NCBI GenBank assembly: GCA_015661405.1
Contig: JACWMK010000048.1
Span: 1-16,202, forward strand
DNA length: 16,202 nucleotides
Direction: 5' to 3'
Source: Methanobacterium sp.
Lineage (GTDB): Archaea > Methanobacteriota > Methanobacteria > Methanobacteriales > Methanobacteriaceae
Shown: positions 1 to 7,293 of the stretch, one piece after another
How positions within the stretch are numbered: the stretch's first letter is position 1
Layout of the letters: each line of letters starts with the position of its first letter
Program-made: the position numbers and the translations under genes
Notes under the pieces: generated by a model
The model's input: the letters and a program-made list of their open reading frames with translations, nothing else
What the model was told of the DNA's origin: nothing
Database searches by the model: none

Positions 1-433
1 CTATTATTTCCATCATATTCTGGTGCTGAATCCATGGAGTAATGGATGGTTTAACAGGGATTCTCATATCACATTTCATCATATCACTAGTGTACCAATT
101 TTCCCTCCGTTTCGTGTATTCCTCATCGAGAGTAGAGACATAATGGAAGGAGAAATCGGATAATCTTTTGGAGTCGAATAAATGTTCCAGTTCCTCTGTG
201 ATATTAGTAAGTAAACCTGAAACCAAATTAAGATCGTTTATGTTAATGGATTTACCATTCTCCAGATTTATAGAGTTTATTTGGTATAAACCATCTATAT
301 ACTCTTTTATATCTCCGTGCCACTTTTGAAAGTCTTTACTAGGGAATATTAATAGGTCATTACCTTTCAAGAATAAATGGGGTTTGTATAACAATATTTT
401 CCGTTCATCCATGATGCCATAACTATGCCTCAT
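1..433 (-). CDS. Hypothetical protein, C-terminus cut by window edge
   Basis: An uninterrupted reading frame of 144 codons runs off the left edge of the window. It starts at ATG 433 and a stop codon lies in frame five codons upstream (446-448). I do not recognise the family. The protein appears soluble, is rich in charged and aromatic residues, and has no signal peptide or membrane segment. Its first ~47 residues align without gaps with those of the upstream gene at 476-784: both begin MRxSxG, then share D at residue 9, LYxP at 15-18, F at 21, and a hydrophobic strand ending in F with DF at 34-35. I count about 15 identities in 47, so the two look like tandem paralogs whose C-termini have diverged. 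The gap between them is 42 bp in the same direction, which suggests co-transcription. Function unknown. Confidence 0.7.
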   Translation of the reverse strand, partial: MRHSYGIMDERKILLYKPHLFLKGNDLLIFPSKDFQKWHGDIKEYIDGLYQINSINLENGKSININDLNLVSGLLTNITEELEHLFDSKRLSDFSFHYVSTLDEEYTKRRENWYTSDMMKCDMRIPVKPSITPWIQHQNMMEII

Positions 434-475
434 TGCTCTCAACAACTAATCATAAAATAATTCAAATTGAATGCT

Positions 476-784
476 TTAATTGTACTGATACTTTGTTTGC
501 AGATACTGCAATCTTCTTCTCTGTTTGAACATTGAATTCATATTTATATCCAGGATATTAATTCGCTCTAAGATTTTAGTCCAATAACCCATTAACTTCC
601 ATTCTTCAACTCTATCAAGATGCATATCTACTTTATTAATATAATCAATCTGTCCACGGATAGAATTGTAAGTACGATGGAAATCTTCCCTAGTGAATAC
701 AATAACTTCCTCATGTTCCTGAAACTGTTCAGGATTATATAATTCTGCGATATTTCCATCAGACACTCCCTCACTCACTCTCAT
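476..784 (-). CDS. Hypothetical protein, tandem paralog of the gene at 1-433
   Basis: An open frame of 102 codons. The frame also reaches a TTG at 799, but that codon overlaps a strong GGAGGA ribosome binding site (792-797). The site sits seven bases ahead of the ATG at 784, so I place the start there. This choice is supported independently: from ATG 784 the protein begins MRVSEG and lines up with MRHSYG of the downstream neighbour. The product is small, likely soluble, and has an acidic N-terminus, a helical middle with several aromatic residues (EEWKLMGYW near residues 60-68) and a basic tail (KQRRRLQYLQTKYQYN). No known domain is recognised. It is probably the first gene of a two-gene unit with 1-433. 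Toxin-antitoxin or surface-related roles are only guesses. Confidence 0.65.
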   Translation of the reverse strand: MRVSEGVSDGNIAELYNPEQFQEHEEVIVFTREDFHRTYNSIRGQIDYINKVDMHLDRVEEWKLMGYWTKILERINILDINMNSMFKQRRRLQYLQTKYQYN

Positions 785-791
785 TCTACAT

Positions 792-797
792 TCCTCC
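792..797 (-). promoter_or_regulatory. Ribosome binding site that sets the start at 784
   Basis: GGAGGA on the minus strand, seven bases before ATG 784. It rules out the upstream in-frame TTG at 799, which would overlap it. Confidence 0.7.
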
Positions 798-961
798 AAA
801 TATTATATTAAGTTCAACTGACTAGGTCTCTTACTAAGTTCTCTAATCATTATTTCGATAAGATTTAAAAATCTGATTCAAACATTCCCTCAGGGTGTAT
901 CAGTAAGTTGGTGATATTTACTGACATTTACCCAAGAGAGCATATGAGAAGAAATAATAAT

Positions 962-989
962 AAAAAATAGCATATGTAGTATGCTTTTT
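962..989. terminator. Small hairpin flanked by A and T runs
   Basis: Arms AGCATA (969-974) and TATGCT (980-985) enclose TGTAG. An A6 run precedes the hairpin and a T5 run follows it, so it could act as a terminator in either direction. No intact gene ends here, so it may be left over from the lost gene remains around it. Confidence 0.3.
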
Positions 990-1044
990 ATAATTAGATT
1001 ATAAATAAATATTATTTAGTTAGAATTAATTAATAAGTTATTAA

Positions 1045-1254
1045 AATAATTTACCATCTCATGAAATTGGCTCAGCAATAAGCATTATTATACTAATAGC
1101 ATTATTATGGGCTAAGTTGGTGAAGAAGGAAGATAATTTATTTTCATTTTTTTTGTTTCAAAATATAATTCAACAATATTTTAATGAATACCATGATATC
1201 AGCAATCAAAAGCATATACAGATATTAAATTCATCCGATCCTTTTTTAAAGTAA
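1045..1254 (+). pseudogene. Probable remnant: C-terminal piece of a membrane protein
   Basis: The frame is open from the stop at 1042-1044 to TAA at 1252-1254, with no ATG and no convincing ribosome binding site. The 69-codon reading gives a hydrophobic stretch (AISIIILIALLW, codons about 11-22), then a basic turn (AKLVKKED) and an amphipathic tail ending in DPFLK. This looks like the last membrane helix and cytoplasmic tail of a larger protein whose 5' part is gone. A chance open frame in AT-rich DNA is possible, although chance frames here seldom give such an ordered helix-then-charge pattern. Confidence 0.3.
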
Positions 1255-1412
1255 TTCTGAAAAAGAATTCAGTTAAATGACAGGTAGTTTAAAAGAAATC
1301 AATTTAAAACCCAATATTTTTTTTATAAATAGTTAATGAATCATTTAATGGTGTTTTTAATTATTTTACAGGTTCATGAAGTATTTTAAAAGCTTAAAAA
1401 TTTAAATAGAAA

Positions 1413-1422
1413 AATTTATATG
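1413..1422 (+). promoter_or_regulatory. TATA box of the adhesin gene
   Basis: AATTTATATG fits an archaeal TATA box. Transcription would be expected to start about 25 bases further on, near 1440, inside the paired palindromes at 1430-1459 and ahead of the ribosome binding site at 1474-1480. Confidence 0.5.
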
Positions 1423-1429
1423 GACATCC

Positions 1430-1459
1430 AGTAATACTCGAAAAATGTAGTAATACTAC
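1430..1459. promoter_or_regulatory. Candidate operator: two copies of palindrome AGTAATACT
   Basis: AGTAATACT occurs at 1430-1438 and again at 1449-1457, 19 bp apart (close to two helical turns). The second copy extends to a perfect 13-bp palindrome, GTAGTAATACTAC (1447-1459). The pair lies just after the TATA box, across the expected transcription start, where a repressor dimer could block initiation. The alternative is that the second copy simply forms a small 5'-leader hairpin in the mRNA. Confidence 0.4.
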
Positions 1460-1471
1460 AAAAAAATCGAA

Positions 1472-3835
1472 TTGGAGGTGGAAAATACGATAAAAAAACA
1501 AGCAATAATACTATCAATCACATTTCTATTAACTCTACTTTCATGTGGGGCTGTTTCAGCAGCTAATTACACTGTAGGTCCCGGATCAGCTTATAACTAT
1601 CATAATATAAGCAGTGCTGTAGCTGCTGCTAAAGATGGATATAACATAACAGTATACCCTAACACTAATGGCACGCCTTACAATGAAAACATTGTAATTA
1701 ATAATAAACTAAATTTAACTGCTTATGGAAAAGTAATTGTACAACCAACTGGGAATTCTGACGCATTCAAGATAAATTCCAAGGGTAATGGTACAATTAT
1801 TTATGGATTCACAATCATCAGTAACGGACTAAACGGTACTGGTGGAATATTTTTAAATGGCACTAAAAATTGTACAATAGTCAAAAATAATATTACTACC
1901 ACCGATGGAATTAATATCCTTGATGGGTCAAATAATTTGATTAATGAGAATATTATTAAATCAGGAACAAATTCAACAGGAATTATGATAGAAGATAATA
2001 ATACGATTTCTTCTCATAATACGATAACTCAAAACAATATAACTAGTCTTATGGGGATAGTTGTTGGTGGTTCAAATAATACTGTATCCCTGAATACTAT
2101 AAATTCTGGAGTAAATTCTAATCTGAACTCTATTGGAATATTCTTATCGAATTTTGACAATTTGAATAATGATATTATTAATCCATCTAATAATAATACT
2201 ATAACTAAAAACAGTATAACAGGATCCAATATGGGAATATCTGTTTCCGGTTCAAATAATTTGATTAATGAGAATATTATTAAATCAGGAACAAATTCAA
2301 CAGGAATTATGATAGTAGAAAATAATACAATCTCTTCCCATAATACGATAACTCAAAACAATATAACAGGTACTCTAACAGGATTAATTGTCGGCGGTTC
2401 AAATAATACTGTATCATTGAACACAATAACTTCAGATGTAAATTCCACAATGAAATCAATTGGAATTATGTTAGCAAATGTAGCTCCCACGATTTCTCCT
2501 ACAAATAACAATACAGTAAGTAAAAACAATATGACAGGCATGTACATGGGAATAGCCGTCAGCGGTTCAAATAATACTATTTCAGGAAATACAATAAATC
2601 CTGAAGACACCTCTGATCTATTGACAGGAATTTTTATTGGTTTCAGTAATGTACTATCCTCAAATAACACAATAACTCAAAACACTATAAATACCGGAGC
2701 AAATTCCACCGGAAACCCCATGGGAATCATGTTAATCAATTCAGTTAGTAATATAGTCTCTAAAAACATGATAACAATTACAAGTACTAATGGATCAACA
2801 ATGGGAATGGCAATTCAATACAGTCAAAAAAACACTATTTATGGAAATATAATTACATCTAATTCAGGACCATATAGTGCTGGAATAATGCTTTTAAACT
2901 CTACACAAAACACAATATCATCCAATAACATAAATTCTGGTGTAATGGGAATACTAGTTGGGAATAGTACTAATACTATAATTAATTATAACCGAATAAT
3001 TGCATCCCATGCAATAATTAACGAAGATACTGGACTTTTAAATGCATTATATAACTGGTATGGTACTAACAGTAATCCCAGCAATAAAATAATTGGTAAT
3101 GTTAATTATGCCCCATGGCTAGTGTTAACTATAACATCAAATCAAAATTCGATTTTGAATGGTTTTAACTCCACTATAACTGCGGATCTTAAACATGACA
3201 GTAACGGAGTAATACATAATACAACTTATATCACAGACGGTTTAATAATAAACTTCACTAATGTAATATTAGGAGCAGTAAATCCAACCAGTGGTAAAAC
3301 AATTAATGGTATAGTAAATACTACTTTCACAGCAGGAAATATCCCCGGAACAGCTAATATAAGTGCAAAACTTGATAATCAAACTGTAACTACTAATATT
3401 AAAATTGGTCTAACCATAAGCCAGTTAATCACTGCCGCGCAAACAATCAAAAGTTATTATGAGACTAATCATGTTCTACCATCCAATGTAACCATCTACA
3501 ATCAAACAATAACCATGCCCATGCTCCTGCAGTATCTGGTGATGGGAACCATAAACATCAATGCAGGAAATTTAACATTATTAAATAGTGCAACTGTTAA
3601 ACCACCCCTCAACGAATCCGGGAATTTCAATGCAGGCAACATTCAAGAACCAGAATACCTCTCAATAGCCCAAAATATCAAATCTTATATAAAAACTAAT
3701 GGAATAGCACCTAACTACGAAAAAACCAGTCTCGGGAACATTCCCTTCACTAAACTCGTGTATATGTACAGTAAAATCATCAATTATTATGGAGTCAATA
3801 ATAGACTACCTAACTATGTCAGCATGACACCTTAG
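1472..3835 (+). CDS. Secreted beta-helix adhesin-like protein with pseudomurein-binding repeats
   Basis: A cell-surface protein predicted to be exported by Sec and held on the pseudomurein wall. From the N-terminus it has a basic start and hydrophobic core ending in AVSA (about residues 7-30, a signal peptide), then a long right-handed beta-helix of Asn/Thr/Ser-rich turns (about 45-515, NosD/PbH1-like, with recurring GSNNTI and GIMI motifs). An NWYGTNSNP hinge (528-536) leads to an Ig-like domain (about 548-645). The C-terminus carries a complete pseudomurein-binding repeat (about 648-695) and a second copy plus extra half-repeat (about 728-787; note VLPSNVTI and RLPNYVSM). N-x-S/T sequons are very frequent. 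A 108-residue block is duplicated inside the helix (153-260 and 261-365). The start is uncertain: TTG 1472 is the first usable codon but overlaps the ribosome binding site, which points instead at ACG 1487. Function as adhesin is inferred from architecture; the wall anchor is the firmest part. Confidence 0.85.
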   Translation: MEVENTIKKQAIILSITFLLTLLSCGAVSAANYTVGPGSAYNYHNISSAVAAAKDGYNITVYPNTNGTPYNENIVINNKLNLTAYGKVIVQPTGNSDAFKINSKGNGTIIYGFTIISNGLNGTGGIFLNGTKNCTIVKNNITTTDGINILDGSNNLINENIIKSGTNSTGIMIEDNNTISSHNTITQNNITSLMGIVVGGSNNTVSLNTINSGVNSNLNSIGIFLSNFDNLNNDIINPSNNNTITKNSITGSNMGISVSGSNNLINENIIKSGTNSTGIMIVENNTISSHNTITQNNITGTLTGLIVGGSNNTVSLNTITSDVNSTMKSIGIMLANVAPTISPTNNNTVSKNNMTGMYMGIAVSGSNNTISGNTINPEDTSDLLTGIFIGFSNVLSSNNTITQNTINTGANSTGNPMGIMLINSVSNIVSKNMITITSTNGSTMGMAIQYSQKNTIYGNIITSNSGPYSAGIMLLNSTQNTISSNNINSGVMGILVGNSTNTIINYNRIIASHAIINEDTGLLNALYNWYGTNSNPSNKIIGNVNYAPWLVLTITSNQNSILNGFNSTITADLKHDSNGVIHNTTYITDGLIINFTNVILGAVNPTSGKTINGIVNTTFTAGNIPGTANISAKLDNQTVTTNIKIGLTISQLITAAQTIKSYYETNHVLPSNVTIYNQTITMPMLLQYLVMGTININAGNLTLLNSATVKPPLNESGNFNAGNIQEPEYLSIAQNIKSYIKTNGIAPNYEKTSLGNIPFTKLVYMYSKIINYYGVNNRLPNYVSMTP
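1474..1480 (+). promoter_or_regulatory. Ribosome binding site pointing at ACG 1487
   Basis: GGAGGTG is a near-perfect match to the archaeal consensus. Six bases later comes ACG ATA AAA AAA, which encodes the basic start of the signal peptide, but no ATG, GTG or TTG stands at the expected place. The only standard in-frame starts (TTG 1472, GTG 1478) lie in the site itself. Confidence 0.6.
1928..2044 (+). repeat. Intragenic direct repeat, copy 1
   Basis: A 117-bp stretch that recurs 324 bp downstream with five mismatches. The first 64 bases are identical. It encodes one part of the 108-residue beta-helix block (from residue 153). Confidence 0.85.
2252..2368 (+). repeat. Intragenic direct repeat, copy 2
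   Basis: Second copy of the 117-bp repeat, in the same reading frame (offset of exactly 108 codons). All five differences lie in the second half, and three of them are third-position changes. A weaker third copy begins near 2567 at protein level. Confidence 0.85.
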
Positions 3836-3854
3836 AAACCCTCAAAAATTCCCC

Positions 3855-3874
3855 TTTTCCTTTTTTTATTTTTT
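3855..3874 (+). terminator. T-rich terminator after the adhesin gene
   Basis: Three T-runs (4, 7 and 6 T) begin 19 bases after the adhesin stop codon. This matches archaeal oligo-T termination; no clear stem precedes it. Confidence 0.5.
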
Positions 3875-4110
3875 AACACATCAAAAATAGTTATGATTGT
3901 GTTAATTTATTTTTGAACCTGATGAATTGTAATGTGCCGGTTCTGGATGAATTTTTATTCAAAAAATATTTCATAATTAATAAAGCACTTGAAAAGGATA
4001 GAGATATAGATGATACTCGTTAAAAGCGTGCAAATGTCGGTAATATTATTTTTTTAATTTTACTAATACATTAAATCATTTTTAAAATTTTTACAGTTAA
4101 AATTGTACTG

Positions 4111-4130
4111 CGTTATATGGCACTATAACG
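4111..4130. repeat. Perfect 7-bp inverted repeat
   Basis: CGTTATA and TATAACG flank the loop TGGCAC. The arms include G and C in an otherwise almost pure A+T stretch. It could be an RNA hairpin or a protein site; no adjacent T-run marks it as a terminator. Confidence 0.4.
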
Positions 4131-4483
4131 AAGTTCAAATTTGATATAAATTTAAATTTAAAAATTATTTATTTACAAAATTAATCTGAATGTTTTATTA
4201 TTAGATATTTAAGTTGATTGAACATTAAAAAAAAAATTGAACATATTGTAAAATGAGAATTGTTAATAAATAATTTTTATAATTGAACATGAAAAATAAA
4301 GTAAATATTTTTGGTCTTAAGAATTAATTAATGGAACGATAAAATCTTTAAAAATTAATTTTAATGGTTTAGAATTAATGTATTATTTAAATAAATATGC
4401 TTTTAAATATTGATGACTTATGTTTAAATTATTTTATATAATAACTTAGTATAATAAATAATTTCTAATTTAAAAAGTTATTT

Positions 4484-4909
4484 TCATAATTGTAAAGTGT
4501 ACTGAGGTTTTGGCTTATTCTTGTCCCCCCATCTAGCATCAGCAGACCATGCACCATTAATTTTCTCTTTTTTTCTTGTTTTAACAATGATACTGCCCTT
4601 TTTACTATCATAAATAATTAGATTATATTGTAATAGAATCCCTTTTACTTGCGATTCACTAGGTGCACCAAATGTTCCTGCACCAATCACAAATATACCT
4701 TTTTCATCATCGTATTTATGAAACTCCTCAATGGCCTGGTGAATATGCCCATGTATATATATTTTGAATCCATGAACTGTTAATAAATCCATGAAATCAT
4801 TCTCCATCATTTCTTTTCCAGTAACCGGATGGTGAGAAACTGCTATTTTAAGCCAATCATCATATTTACTACCTATTAAATGATTAAGGGCGTTAGCCAA
4901 TGCATCCAT
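4484..4909 (-). CDS. C-terminal half of calcineurin-like phosphoesterase (fragment)
   Basis: Supplies the remaining metal-site motifs of the phosphoesterase: SHHPV (25-29) and GHIH (54-57), followed by the closing strands and a short basic tail. The frame is open from about 4941, where HYFKDRSSIN joins LNSSWEI of the preceding piece if two bases are restored, so ATG 4909 is an internal methionine. Nucleic acid or cyclic nucleotide phosphodiester cleavage is typical of the superfamily; the real substrate cannot be read from the sequence. Confidence 0.75.
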   Translation of the reverse strand: MDALANALNHLIGSKYDDWLKIAVSHHPVTGKEMMENDFMDLLTVHGFKIYIHGHIHQAIEEFHKYDDEKGIFVIGAGTFGAPSESQVKGILLQYNLIIYDSKKGSIIVKTRKKEKINGAWSADARWGDKNKPKPQYTLQL

Positions 4910-4928
4910 ATTAATACTTGAACGATCT

Positions 4929-5873
4929 TTAAAGTAATGATATCTCCCAACTTGAGTTAAGTGCTAAAAATAAGATTTTATCCTTTTCACTTTCAACAAT
5001 AATAGCTTGCTCGTCGTATTCCGATGGATAATCCCATGCTCCCCTATACAAACGATTGTAGAACTCTGAATTAAAATTTGAAAACCTTTTTTTATAAAGA
5101 GATTCATCACGTATCAAAACCCCAAGATCACCTGCAGTAATGTATTTACCCTCAGTTAATTGTGGCATCCTGCGCTTAGAAAAAAATTTATATGCTTCTT
5201 CAGATTGATCCCAATTTAAGTCATGATTTCCAGGTACTAATACAACACGATCTAAATTTAAACCAAAATGGTTTACTAAACTGTTTAGCATATCATAAGC
5301 AGCTTCATATTCCTCACGTGTAGCTTGATTCGCTATATCTCCAGAAATAATTATATAACCTAGACGATTAACTTCCAACATTTTAAGATCAATTACTAAT
5401 TGATTGAAATATTTATTTGCTTGTGATTTGTTTTTTAAATGTATATCCGAGATGTGCAGAATCTGAATACGATTATCTTCTTTCCGAACATATTGCTGTT
5501 TATCATCTTTAAATTGCATTATTTCTTTCTTTGTTCGCTCTACAACTGTTTCTTCTAATTCTTTTTGTTTTTTCTTTAAACCAGGATCTCTAATATAAAG
5601 TTCCTCAATACTCTGAGGAATCAAGACATTTGTTGAGCAATATTGACAGGGAATATCTATCTTTCCATTATTAACTCTGGTATCAATAGCATCACGGTTT
5701 TTTACCTCTTCATTACACTTGGGGCAGTAAAGGCGAATCTCTTCTTGAATATCTACACCTTTACTGCGTAAATGATCAGTTACAAATCTAATAAACGTTA
5801 CACGATCAGATTTAGAAATATTGGGGTGAAAATATATTTCTAATTCACCAGTTCCATCTTCTATTTGGTACAT
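4929..5873 (-). CDS. Zinc ribbon and N-terminal half of calcineurin-like phosphoesterase (fragment)
   Basis: Continuation of the COR region, then a zinc ribbon (C50, C53, C76, C79), a short charged helical linker (about 98-130), and the first three motifs of the calcineurin-like metallophosphoesterase fold: SDIH (142-145), GD (178-179) and GNHD (215-218). These supply most of the two-metal site that hydrolyses phosphomono- or diesters. The frame is open from 5936, with EDQWKYAVEFSRPED before ATG 5873, so the ATG is internal to the ancestral protein. The fragment ends at 4929 just after LNSSWEI, where a frameshift separates it from the half carrying the histidine motifs. Alone it would lack a complete active site. 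Confidence 0.75.
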   Translation of the reverse strand: MYQIEDGTGELEIYFHPNISKSDRVTFIRFVTDHLRSKGVDIQEEIRLYCPKCNEEVKNRDAIDTRVNNGKIDIPCQYCSTNVLIPQSIEELYIRDPGLKKKQKELEETVVERTKKEIMQFKDDKQQYVRKEDNRIQILHISDIHLKNKSQANKYFNQLVIDLKMLEVNRLGYIIISGDIANQATREEYEAAYDMLNSLVNHFGLNLDRVVLVPGNHDLNWDQSEEAYKFFSKRRMPQLTEGKYITAGDLGVLIRDESLYKKRFSNFNSEFYNRLYRGAWDYPSEYDEQAIIVESEKDKILFLALNSSWEISLL

Positions 5874-5908
5874 AGAGAAACCAAGGCGATCTTCAGGGCG
5901 TGAAAATT

Positions 5909-7033
5909 CTACAGCGTATTTCCACTGGTCTTCAGCCTAAAGTAATCAGTGTGACTTAGTCTGACAACTAAAGATGCATAAATCATTTCGATACTTCCAG
6001 AAAACTGGTACGCAACCTCTGTTTGAGGAGTTTCTGATTTTGATTTTGGTCGGCTGACGTTAATTTGGCTGGGAAAAACCAGTAACCCCATTTCACGGAA
6101 ACATAAATCATGTCTGATTAAAAGTTCTACTGTAGCTTCCAAAACCATTTTTTCTTCTTCTTTTAATGAAAGTCTTTTGAAACCAGAGAACGGAATGTCG
6201 CCTATAAGAACCTTACGTTCTGTTACTGCCCCAATACCTTTGGGATGATTTCTTGTTTCGTTTATTATAGAAGCAGTATATTGATTAATCAATTCTGGGC
6301 GTGTAAGTATGAAAGAAAGGTTTGGGCGTGGTTTAAGCCTGTAAACAAGCCCCCTAACCTGTAATAATGCAACTACGGCTTCAATATCCTTATTAGTAAT
6401 ATAACCTCCCTTATATTCTCGGGCTACATCTCGACGAATATCACTCATCAAAACCAATGGCTTTCCTTTATTTTTTATCTCTAAAAGATAGTCTTTTATA
6501 ACTTGGAATAGCTCTGGTGTAGATGTACGAGGTAATTTTTTCCATGGAATACTTTGTAAAAGATTATTGTATAGTTCTTCCACACCTTCGTTATTTTTAG
6601 CACTTGTTTTAAAATATTTTATCAACCCATATTCTGCGAGTTTCTGATTGATCTGCTGATTATCAACAGTTACAGGGCTAACATCAGAACGTGCTGAGAC
6701 TAAGAATTTAATTGAATGTTGAGGTGAATGTTTTTTGAGAACCTTAGCCCAATAAGGAACCCCATGAAAAGGTTCATTAGGATCGGAACAATCAAAAAGT
6801 AGCATTGCAGCATCGGTATCATCCAAAAATAATTGGTGTACAAGTCTATATTCTGGTTGTCCAGCCAAATCCCAGAGAGTGAGTTCAGCTTGGATATTAG
6901 ATGGAAGTCCTTGAACATTTTTTACAGGTAAATGCCAGAACTGAGCCCCGTGAGTCGATTCAGTAGGTCGAAAGACTCCTTCAGATATTTTTATTGCTAA
7001 ACCTGATTTTCCAACACCACTATAACCAACCAA
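5909..7033 (-). CDS. Roc/Ras-like GTPase with COR-like region (fragment of composite gene)
   Basis: A GTP-binding switch module. The P-loop GYSGVGKS is at residues 3-10, the family signature HGAQFWHLP at 28-36, switch II DLAGQ at 55-59, a divergent G4 motif SARSD at 113-117, and G5 SAK at 144-146. The COR-like linker follows, ending in the IYASLVVRLSHTDYF stretch (351-365) typical of bacterial and archaeal Roc proteins. TTG 7033 is only the first formal start; it falls in the first strand of the G domain. The frame is open back to 7123 and carries the last WD40 strand, so this is not a natural N-terminus. A missing base near 5937 cuts the COR region, giving a false tail and stop at 5909; the true continuation (EDQWKYAVEF) is in the next frame. 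If made alone it would lack both sensor and effector. Confidence 0.75.
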   Translation of the reverse strand: MVGYSGVGKSGLAIKISEGVFRPTESTHGAQFWHLPVKNVQGLPSNIQAELTLWDLAGQPEYRLVHQLFLDDTDAAMLLFDCSDPNEPFHGVPYWAKVLKKHSPQHSIKFLVSARSDVSPVTVDNQQINQKLAEYGLIKYFKTSAKNNEGVEELYNNLLQSIPWKKLPRTSTPELFQVIKDYLLEIKNKGKPLVLMSDIRRDVAREYKGGYITNKDIEAVVALLQVRGLVYRLKPRPNLSFILTRPELINQYTASIINETRNHPKGIGAVTERKVLIGDIPFSGFKRLSLKEEEKMVLEATVELLIRHDLCFREMGLLVFPSQINVSRPKSKSETPQTEVAYQFSGSIEMIYASLVVRLSHTDYFRLKTSGNTL

Positions 7034-7083
7034 TACTGTCTTTGCATTTACATAGTGTACTGTATTGATGGATTCCTTCTCCT

Positions 7084-7293
7084 TTAAAAAAGTAAAATCA
7101 ACGCTCCATACCTTAATTTCATTTTAGGAGCAGGTACGGCTATTAATGATATTTTTGGATGAACTGCAACGTATTCTGGGTAAATAGTACTTATTTTTCT
7201 TACACTTGTTAATAAGTTCCAAGTATCAGTCCGCCATATGTTTAAAATACCACCTTCTTTTGCCATAGAAACAAGCAATTTGCCGTCATCCAT
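7084..7293 (-). pseudogene. WD40 fragment (blades 6-7)
   Basis: Piece carrying blade six (VSFMDDGKLLVSMAKEG, ILNIWR) and most of blade seven. The frame is open from about 7392, with VYIFNSETW before the first ATG at 7293. One base is missing from an A-run at 7122-7125. The frame therefore ends in a false tail and stop at 7084, while the true continuation (NEIKVWSVD) lies in the GTPase frame. Confidence 0.65.

Larger units (their letters stand above)
785..1471. other. Long AT-rich intergenic region between divergent genes
   Basis: About 690 bp without an intact gene. It should carry the promoters of the minus-strand pair on its left and the adhesin on its right. Visible items are a small hairpin at 962-989 (arms AGCATA and TATGCT around a 5-base loop, flanked by an A-run and a T-run), a 69-codon gene remnant at 1045-1254, T-runs near 1143-1155 and 1318-1325, and the adhesin promoter near 1413. 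The rest is low-complexity A+T with no further signal I can support. Confidence 0.6.
3836..4483. other. AT-rich gap between convergent genes
   Basis: About 650 bp that separates the 3' ends of the adhesin and the broken WD40-GTPase gene, so no promoters are needed here. It holds the adhesin terminator, a perfect hairpin at 4111-4130 and three copies of ATTGAACAT (4217-4225, 4236-4244, 4282-4290). A 48-codon frame at 3877-4023 is open but has no ribosome binding site and I do not call it. The gap may hide a lost gene or a small RNA. Confidence 0.5.

Noticed and set aside
869..967. A 33-codon plus-strand frame ending in a basic tail
   Set aside because: Too short and without a start codon at its head; it may be debris of a lost gene but cannot be supported.
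1928..2560. Repeats in the adhesin gene considered as a CRISPR array
   Set aside because: The repeats are long, in frame, few, and encode beta-helix turns; there are no uniform spacers.
2029..2670. Two open minus-strand frames inside the adhesin gene (2029-2229, 2353-2670)
   Set aside because: They are antisense images of the repetitive beta-helix coding sequence, with no ribosome binding site and no independent protein character.
3877..4023. A 48-codon plus-strand frame with ATG 3922
   Set aside because: No ribosome binding site, no recognisable pattern; frames of this length are expected by chance in this gap.
6700..6918. A 72-codon frame on the same strand as the GTPase, in another register
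   Set aside because: It lies wholly within the GTPase frame, which carries all the conserved motifs.
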